Of a stretch of DNA of 64,000 nucleotides, positions 56,322 through 64,000 are shown one piece after another. Numbering within the stretch: the first letter of the stretch is position 1; every line of letters starts with the position of its first letter. The notes beneath the pieces were generated by a model, which was not told where the DNA came from, did not search any database, and saw nothing but the letters and a program-made list of their open reading frames with translations. The position numbers and the translations under genes are program-made. Origin of the DNA: Acanthosoma haemorrhoidale (Eukaryota; Arthropoda; Insecta; Hemiptera; Acanthosomatidae); assembly GCA_930367205.1 (NCBI GenBank), contig OV884013.1, positions 122,704,293-122,768,292 on the forward strand, in the 5' to 3' direction.

Positions 56322-59300
56322 CGCCTAGGCACCCCTAGGCTCAATCCTTGGTACACTCTCACTACCTTCCTGACTCCATCCGCCTTTCTAGGCATTCCAC
56401 ACCCCATATCCTTCTCATACATCCTTCAAATAGGGGTCTCCCCTTAGTGAAAGGCACTTTCCAGCCAAAAATAATTTTCCTTATTTTTCCCACATTCCTG
56501 TTTTTATGGGTTTGAGAGCTTAGAAAAAAAAAAAAAAAAAAAAATACAATTCGAGCCGACTCACTCAGGCCCCTGGCGGGGCGGCCGGCCAGGCTTCGCC
56601 TGGCCTACAACAAACCATCGCCTAGGCACCCCTAGGCTCAATCCTTGGTACACTCTCACTACCTTCCTGACTCCATCCGCCTTTCTAGGCATTCCACACC
56701 CCATATCCTTCTCATACATCCTTCAAATAGGGGTCTCCCCTTAGTGAAAGGCACTTTCCAGCCAAAAATAATTTTCCTTATTTTTCCCACATTCCTGTTT
56801 TTATGGGTTTGAGAGCTTAGAAAAAAAAAAAAAAAAAAAAATACAATTCGAGCCGACTCACTCAGGCCCCTGGCGGGGCGGCCGGCCAGGCTTCGCCTGG
56901 CCTACAACAAACCATCGCCTAGGCACCCCTAGGCTCAATCCTTGGTACACTCTCACTACCTTCCTGACTCCATCCGCCTTTCTAGGCATTCCACACCCCA
57001 TATCCTTCTCATACATCCTTCAAATAGGGGTCTCCCCTTAGTGAAAGGCACTTTCCAGCCAAAAATAATTTTCCTTATTTTTCCCACATTCCTGTTTTTA
57101 TGGGTTTGAGAGCTTAGAAAAAAAAAAAAAAAAAAAAATACAATTCGAGCCGACTCACTCAGGCCCCTGGCGGGGCGGCCGGCCAGGCTTCGCCTGGCCT
57201 ACAACAAACCATCGCCTAGGCACCCCTAGGCTCAATCCTTGGTACACTCTCACTACCTTCCTGACTCCATCCGCCTTTCTAGGCATTCCACACCCCATAT
57301 CCTTCTCATACATCCTTCAAATAGGGGTCTCCCCTTAGTGAAAGGCACTTTCCAGCCAAAAATAATTTTCCTTATTTTTCCCACATTCCTGTTTTTATGG
57401 GTTTGAGAGCTTAGAAAAAAAAAAAAAAAAAAAAATACAATTCGAGCCGACTCACTCAGGCCCCTGGCGGGGCGGCCGGCCAGGCTTCGCCTGGCCTACA
57501 ACAAACCATCGCCTAGGCACCCCTAGGCTCAATCCTTGGTACACTCTCACTACCTTCCTGACTCCATCCGCCTTTCTAGGCATTCCACACCCCATATCCT
57601 TCTCATACATCCTTCAAATAGGGGTCTCCCCTTAGTGAAAGGCACTTTCCAGCCAAAAATAATTTTCCTTATTTTTCCCACATTCCTGTTTTTATGGGTT
57701 TGAGAGCTTAGAAAAAAAAAAAAAAAAAAAAATACAATTCGAGCCGACTCACTCAGGCCCCTGGCGGGGCGGCCGGCCAGGCTTCGCCTGGCCTACAACA
57801 AACCATCGCCTAGGCACCCCTAGGCTCAATCCTTGGTACACTCTCACTACCTTCCTGACTCCATCCGCCTTTCTAGGCATTCCACACCCCATATCCTTCT
57901 CATACATCCTTCAAATAGGGGTCTCCCCTTAGTGAAAGGCACTTTCCAGCCAAAAATAATTTTCCTTATTTTTCCCACATTCCTGTTTTTATGGGTTTGA
58001 GAGCTTAGAAAAAAAAAAAAAAAAAAAAATACAATTCGAGCCGACTCACTCAGGCCCCTGGCGGGGCGGCCGGCCAGGCTTCGCCTGGCCTACAACAAAC
58101 CATCGCCTAGGCACCCCTAGGCTCAATCCTTGGTACACTCTCACTACCTTCCTGACTCCATCCGCCTTTCTAGGCATTCCACACCCCATATCCTTCTCAT
58201 ACATCCTTCAAATAGGGGTCTCCCCTTAGTGAAAGGCACTTTCCAGCCAAAAATAATTTTCCTTATTTTTCCCACATTCCTGTTTTTATGGGTTTGAGAG
58301 CTTAGAAAAAAAAAAAAAAAAAAAAAAATACAATTCGAGCCGACTCACTCAGGCCCCTGGCGGGGCGGCCGGCCAGGCTTCGCCTGGCCTACAACAAACC
58401 ATCGCCTAGGCACCCCTAGGCTCAATCCTTGGTACACTCTCACTACCTTCCTGACTCCATCCGCCTTTCTAGGCATTCCACACCCCATATCCTTCTCATA
58501 CATCCTTCAAATAGGGGTCTCCCCTTAGTGAAAGGCACTTTCCAGCCAAAAATAATTTTCCTTATTTTTCCCACATTCCTGTTTTTATGGGTTTGAGAGC
58601 TTATAAAAAAAAAAAAAAAAAAAAAAAATACAATTCGAGCCGACTCACTCAGGCCCCTGGCGGGGCGGCCGGCCAGGCTTCGCCTGGCCTACAACAAACC
58701 ATCGCCTAGGCACCCCTAGGCTCAATCCTTGGTACACTCTCACTACCTTCCTGACTCCATCCGCCTTTCTAGGCATTCCACACCCCATATCCTTCTCATA
58801 CATCCTTCAAATAGGGGTCTCCCCTTAGTGAAAGGCACTTTCCAGCCAAAAATAATTTTCCTTATTTTTCCCACATTCCTGTTTTTATGGGTTTGAGAGC
58901 TTAGAAAAAAAAAAAAAAAAAAAAATACAATTCGAGCCGACTCACTCAGGCCCCTGGCGGGGCGGCCGGCCAGGCTTCGCCTGGCCTACAACAAACCATC
59001 GCCTAGGCACCCCTAGGCTCAATCCTTGGTACACTCTCACTACCTTCCTGACTCCATCCGCCTTTCTAGGCATTCCACACCCCATATCCTTCTCATACAT
59101 CCTTCAAATAGGGGTCTCCCCTTAGTGAAAGGCACTTTCCAGCCAAAAATAATTTTCCTTATTTTTCCCACATTCCTGTTTTTATGGGTTTGAGAGCTTA
59201 GAAAAAAAAAAAAAAAAAAAAAATACAATTCGAGCCGACTCACTCAGGCCCCTGGCGGGGCGGCCGGCCAGGCTTCGCCTGGCCTACAACAAACCATCGC

Positions 59301-62300
59301 CTAGGCACCCCTAGGCTCAATCCTTGGTACACTCTCACTACCTTCCTGACTCCATCCGCCTTTCTAGGCATTCCACACCCCATATCCTTCTCATACATCC
59401 TTCAAATAGGGGTCTCCCCTTAGTGAAAGGCACTTTCCAGCCAAAAATAATTTTCCTTATTTTTCCCACATTCCTGTTTTTATGGGTTTGAGAGCTTAGA
59501 AAAAAAAAAAAAAAAAAAAATACAATTCGAGCCGACTCACTCAGGCCCCTGGCGGGGCGGCCGGCCAGGCTTCGCCTGGCCTACAACAAACCATCGCCTA
59601 GGCACCCCTAGGCTCAATCCTTGGTACACTCTCACTACCTTCCTGACTCCATCCGCCTTTCTAGGCATTCCACACCCCATATCCTTCTCATACATCCTTC
59701 AAATAGGGGTCTCCCCTTAGTGAAAGGCACTTTCCAGCCAAAAATAATTTTCCTTATTTTTCCCACATTCCTGTTTTTATGGGTTTGAGAGCTTAGAAAA
59801 AAAAAAAAAAAAAAAAATACAATTCGAGCCGACTCACTCAGGCCCCTGGCGGGGCGGCCGGCCAGGCTTCGCCTGGCCTACAACAAACCATCGCCTAGGC
59901 ACCCCTAGGCTCAATCCTTGGTACACTCTCACTACCTTCCTGACTCCATCCGCCTTTCTAGGCATTCCACACCCCATATCCTTCTCATACATCCTTCAAA
60001 TAGGGGTCTCCCCTTAGTGAAAGGCACTTTCCAGCCAAAAATAATTTTCCTTATTTTTCCCACATTCCTGTTTTTATGGGTTTGAGAGCTTAGAAAAAAA
60101 AAAAAAAAAAAAAATACAATTCGAGCCGACTCACTCAGGCCCCTGGCGGGGCGGCCGGCCAGGCTTCGCCTGGCCTACAACAAACCATCGCCTAGGCACC
60201 CCTAGGCTCAATCCTTGGTACACTCTCACTACCTTCCTGACTCCATCCGCCTTTCTAGGCATTCCACACCCCATATCCTTCTCATACATCCTTCAAATAG
60301 GGGTCTCCCCTTAGTGAAAGGCACTTTCCAGCCAAAAATAATTTTCCTTATTTTTCCCACATTCCTGTTTTTATGGGTTTGAGAGCTTAGAAAAAAAAAA
60401 AAAAAAAAAAATACAATTCGAGCCGACTCACTCAGGCCCCTGGCGGGGCGGCCGGCCAGGCTTCGCCTGGCCTACAACAAACCATCGCCTAGGCACCCCT
60501 AGGCTCAATCCTTGGTACACTCTCACTACCTTCCTGACTCCATCCGCCTTTCTAGGCATTCCACACCCCATATCCTTCTCATACATCCTTCAAATAGGGG
60601 TCTCCCCTTAGTGAAAGGCACTTTCCAGCCAAAAATAATTTTCCTTATTTTTCCCACATTCCTGTTTTTATGGGTTTGAGAGCTTAGAAAAAAAAAAAAA
60701 AAAAAAAATACAATTCGAGCCGACTCACTCAGGCCCCTGGCGGGGCGGCCGGCCAGGCTTCGCCTGGCCTACAACAAACCATCGCCTAGGCACCCCTAGG
60801 CTCAATCCTTGGTACACTCTCACTACCTTCCTGACTCCATCCGCCTTTCTAGGCATTCCACACCCCATATCCTTCTCATACATCCTTCAAATAGGGGTCT
60901 CCCCTTAGTGAAAGGCACTTTCCAGCCAAAAATAATTTTCCTTATTTTTCCCACATTCCTGTTTTTATGGGTTTGAGAGCTTAGAAAAAAAAAAAAAAAA
61001 AAAAATACAATTCGAGCCGACTCACTCAGGCCCCTGGCGGGGCGGCCGGCCAGGCTTCGCCTGGCCTACAACAAACCATCGCCTAGGCACCCCTAGGCTC
61101 AATCCTTGGTACACTCTCACTACCTTCCTGACTCCATCCGCCTTTCTAGGCATTCCACACCCCATATCCTTCTCATACATCCTTCAAATAGGGGTCTCCC
61201 CTTAGTGAAAGGCACTTTCCAGCCAAAAATAATTTTCCTTATTTTTCCCACATTCCTGTTTTTATGGGTTTGAGAGCTTAGAAAAAAAAAAAAAAAAAAA
61301 AATACAATTCGAGCCGACTCACTCAGGCCCCTGGCGGGGCGGCCGGCCAGGCTTCGCCTGGCCTACAACAAACCATCGCCTAGGCACCCCTAGGCTCAAT
61401 CCTTGGTACACTCTCACTACCTTCCTGACTCCATCCGCCTTTCTAGGCATTCCACACCCCATATCCTTCTCATACATCCTTCAAATAGGGGTCTCCCCTT
61501 AGTGAAAGGCACTTTCCAGCCAAAAATAATTTTCCTTATTTTTCCCACATTCCTGTTTTTATGGGTTTGAGAGCTTAGAAAAAAAAAAAAAAAAAAAAAT
61601 ACAATTCGAGCCGACTCACTCAGGCCCCTGGCGGGGCGGCCGGCCAGGCTTCGCCTGGCCTACAACAAACCATCGCCTAGGCACCCCTAGGCTCAATCCT
61701 TGGTACACTCTCACTACCTTCCTGACTCCATCCGCCTTTCTAGGCATTCCACACCCCATATCCTTCTCATACATCCTTCAAATAGGGGTCTCCCCTTAGT
61801 GAAAGGCACTTTCCAGCCAAAAATAATTTTCCTTATTTTTCCCACATTCCTGTTTTTATGGGTTTGAGAGCTTAGAAAAAAAAAAAAAAAAAAAAATACA
61901 ATTCGAGCCGACTCACTCAGGCCCCTGGCGGGGCGGCCGGCCAGGCTTCGCCTGGCCTACAACAAACCATCGCCTAGGCACCCCTAGGCTCAATCCTTGG
62001 TACACTCTCACTACCTTCCTGACTCCATCCGCCTTTCTAGGCATTCCACACCCCATATCCTTCTCATACATCCTTCAAATAGGGGTCTCCCCTTAGTGAA
62101 AGGCACTTTCCAGCCAAAAATAATTTTCCTTATTTTTCCCACATTCCTGTTTTTATGGGTTTGAGAGCTTAGAAAAAAAAAAAAAAAAAAAAAAACAATT
62201 CGAGCCGACTCACTCAGGCCCCTGGCGGGGCGGCCGGCCAGGCTTCGCCTGGCCTACAACAAACCATCGCCTAGGCACCCCTAGGCTCAATCCTTGGTAC

Positions 62301-64000
62301 ACTCTCACTACCTTCCTGACTCCATCCGCCTTTCTAGGCATTCCACACCCCATATCCTTCTCATACATCCTTCAAATAGGGGTCTCCCCTTAGTGAAAGG
62401 CACTTTCCAGCCAAAAATAATTTTCCTTATTTTTCCCACATTCCTGTTTTTATGGGTTTGAGAGCTTAGAAAAAAAAAAAAAAAAAAAAATACAATTCGA
62501 GCCGACTCACTCAGGCCCCTGGCGGGGCGGCCGGCCAGGCTTCGCCTGGCCTACAACAAACCATCGCCTAGGCACCCCTAGGCTCAATCCTTGGTACACT
62601 CTCACTACCTTCCTGACTCCATCCGCCTTTCTAGGCATTCCACACCCCATATCCTTCTCATACATCCTTCAAATAGGGGTCTCCCCTTAGTGAAAGGCAC
62701 TTTCCAGCCAAAAATAATTTTCCTTATTTTTCCCACATTCCTGTTTTTATGGGTTTGAGAGCTTAGAAAAAAAAAAAAAAAAAAAAATACAATTCGAGCC
62801 GACTCACTCAGGCCCCTGGCGGGGCGGCCGGCCAGGCTTCGCCTGGCCTACAACAAACCATCGCCTAGGCACCCCTAGGCTCAATCCTTGGTACACTCTC
62901 ACTACCTTCCTGACTCCATCCGCCTTTCTAGGCATTCCACACCCCATATCCTTCTCATACATCCTTCAAATAGGGGTCTCCCCTTAGTGAAAGGCACTTT
63001 CCAGCCAAAAATAATTTTCCTTATTTTTCCCACATTCCTGTTTTTATGGGTTTGAGAGCTTAGAAAAAAAAAAAAAAAAAAAAATACAATTCGAGCCGAC
63101 TCACTCAGGCCCCTGGCGGGGCGGCCGGCCAGGCTTCGCCTGGCCTACAACAAACCATCGCCTAGGCACCCCTAGGCTCAATCCTTGGTACACTCTCACT
63201 ACCTTCCTGACTCCATCCGCCTTTCTAGGCATTCCACACCCCATATCCTTCTCATACATCCTTCAAATAGGGGTCTCCCCTTAGTGAAAGGCACTTTCCA
63301 GCCAAAAATAATTTTCCTTATTTTTCCCACATTCCTGTTTTTATGGGTTTGAGAGCTTAGAAAAAAAAAAAAAAAAAAAAAAACAATTCGAGCCGACTCA
63401 CTCAGGCCCCTGGCGGGGCGGCCGGCCAGGCTTCGCCTGGCCTACAACAAACCATCGCCTAGGCACCCCTAGGCTCAATCCTTGGTACACTCTCACTACC
63501 TTCCTGACTCCATCCGCCTTTCTAGGCATTCCACACCCCATATCCTTCTCATACATCCTTCAAATAGGGGTCTCCCCTTAGTGAAAGGCACTTTCCAGCC
63601 AAAAATAATTTTCCTTATTTTTCCCACATTCCTGTTTTTATGGGTTTGAGAGCTTAGAAAAAAAAAAAAAAAAAAAAAATACAATTCGAGCCGACTCACT
63701 CAGGCCCCTGGCGGGGCGGCCGGCCAGGCTTCGCCTGGCCTACAACAAACCATCGCCTAGGCACCCCTAGGCTCAATCCTTGGTACACTCTCACTACCTT
63801 CCTGACTCCATCCGCCTTTCTAGGCATTCCACACCCCATATCCTTCTCATACATCCTTCAAATAGGGGTCTCCCCTTAGTGAAAGGCACTTTCCAGCCAA
63901 AAATAATTTTCCTTATTTTTCCCACATTCCTGTTTTTATGGGTTTGAGAGCTTAGAAAAAAAAAAAAAAAAAAAAAATACAATTCGAGCCGACTCACTCA
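56322..64000. repeat. 297-bp satellite array, at least 26 units, running out of the window
   Basis: Units begin CGCCTAGGCACCCCTAGGCT at 56,322, 56,619, 56,916, 57,213, 57,510, 57,807, 58,104, 58,403, 58,703, 59,000, 59,298, 59,595, 59,892 and then every 297-298 bp to 63,754. The last unit is cut by the window end after 247 bases. Unit lengths are 297-300 bp, with differences almost only in the A-tract (about 21-24 A). Each unit has ~200 bp related to SINE-like element C, the A-tract, and a ~75-bp GC-rich module. The short minus-strand frames with poly(Phe) that recur in it are not genes. Confidence 0.99.

Noticed and set aside
59040..63997. Recurrent 67-codon minus-strand frame with a poly(Phe) stretch in the satellite
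   Set aside because: It appears only where the A-tract length keeps the frame and repeats with the monomer. There is no start context or family resemblance. It is an artefact of the satellite.
56322..64000. CRISPR array or coding repeat protein
   Set aside because: The repeats are contiguous with no spacers, and the unit is not a multiple of three with stops in all frames. It is satellite DNA.

Overview
The window looks like AT-rich, repeat-dominated insect nuclear DNA. I suggest a hemipteran-like genome, but only from the general flavour of the transposon families, and I cannot name the species. No complete host gene is visible. There are no rRNA genes, no convincing tRNA gene, no CRISPR array and no bacterial-type operon. 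What can be recognised is almost entirely mobile-element debris, simple repeats and one large satellite array. A few GC-richer unique patches could hold single host exons.

Layout. 0-5 kb: a (GA)n microsatellite, two solo-LTR-like copies and a decayed LINE-B tail. 5-6 kb: first deleted DUF4817-type Tc1/mariner element (M1). 7.4-8.1 kb: a 5'-truncated LINE-B with an 8-bp target duplication. 10.7-11.5 kb: a truncated LINE-A with a 12-bp target duplication, then a third solo LTR. 12.4-13.3 kb: a palindromic mariner made of two transposase tails in divergent orientation. 14.4-15.2 kb: M2. 16-17.4 kb: a non-autonomous piggyBac-like element bounded by TTAA. 18.7-32 kb: many LINE-A copies, one of which still encodes reverse transcriptase motifs, plus LINE-B remnants and a 44-bp tandem repeat. 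34-37 kb: M3, a decayed Jockey-like RT and a pogo/Tigger N-terminal fragment. 38-42 kb: LINE-A, a solo LTR with a 35-bp minisatellite at its edge, and a LINE-B relative. 45 kb: a primer-binding-site-like motif. 46.2-47.4 kb: an inverted duplication holding a three-level nest (short poly(A) retroelement inside a solo LTR inside a LINE-B tail). 49.4-52.6 kb: LINE-B copies and another LINE RT. 54.1-55.0 kb: M4. From 56,322 to the window end: at least 26 head-to-tail copies of a ~297-bp unit.

The most interesting inference concerns that array. About 220 bp of each monomer ends in an A-tract and is homologous to short poly(A)-tailed elements scattered elsewhere in the window (46.63-46.86 kb, 26.16-26.31 kb, 42.28-42.42 kb). 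One of these is a clean retroposition with an 8-bp target duplication and a 47-base A tail. The satellite therefore seems to be a retroposon (SINE-like, or a LINE 3' tail) that became tandemly amplified together with a ~75-bp GC-rich, hairpin-forming module.

The genes do not work together as a pathway. Their relations are those of parasites: non-autonomous DNA transposons keep termini and lose catalytic coding, LINE copies are 5'-truncated, and younger insertions sit inside older ones.
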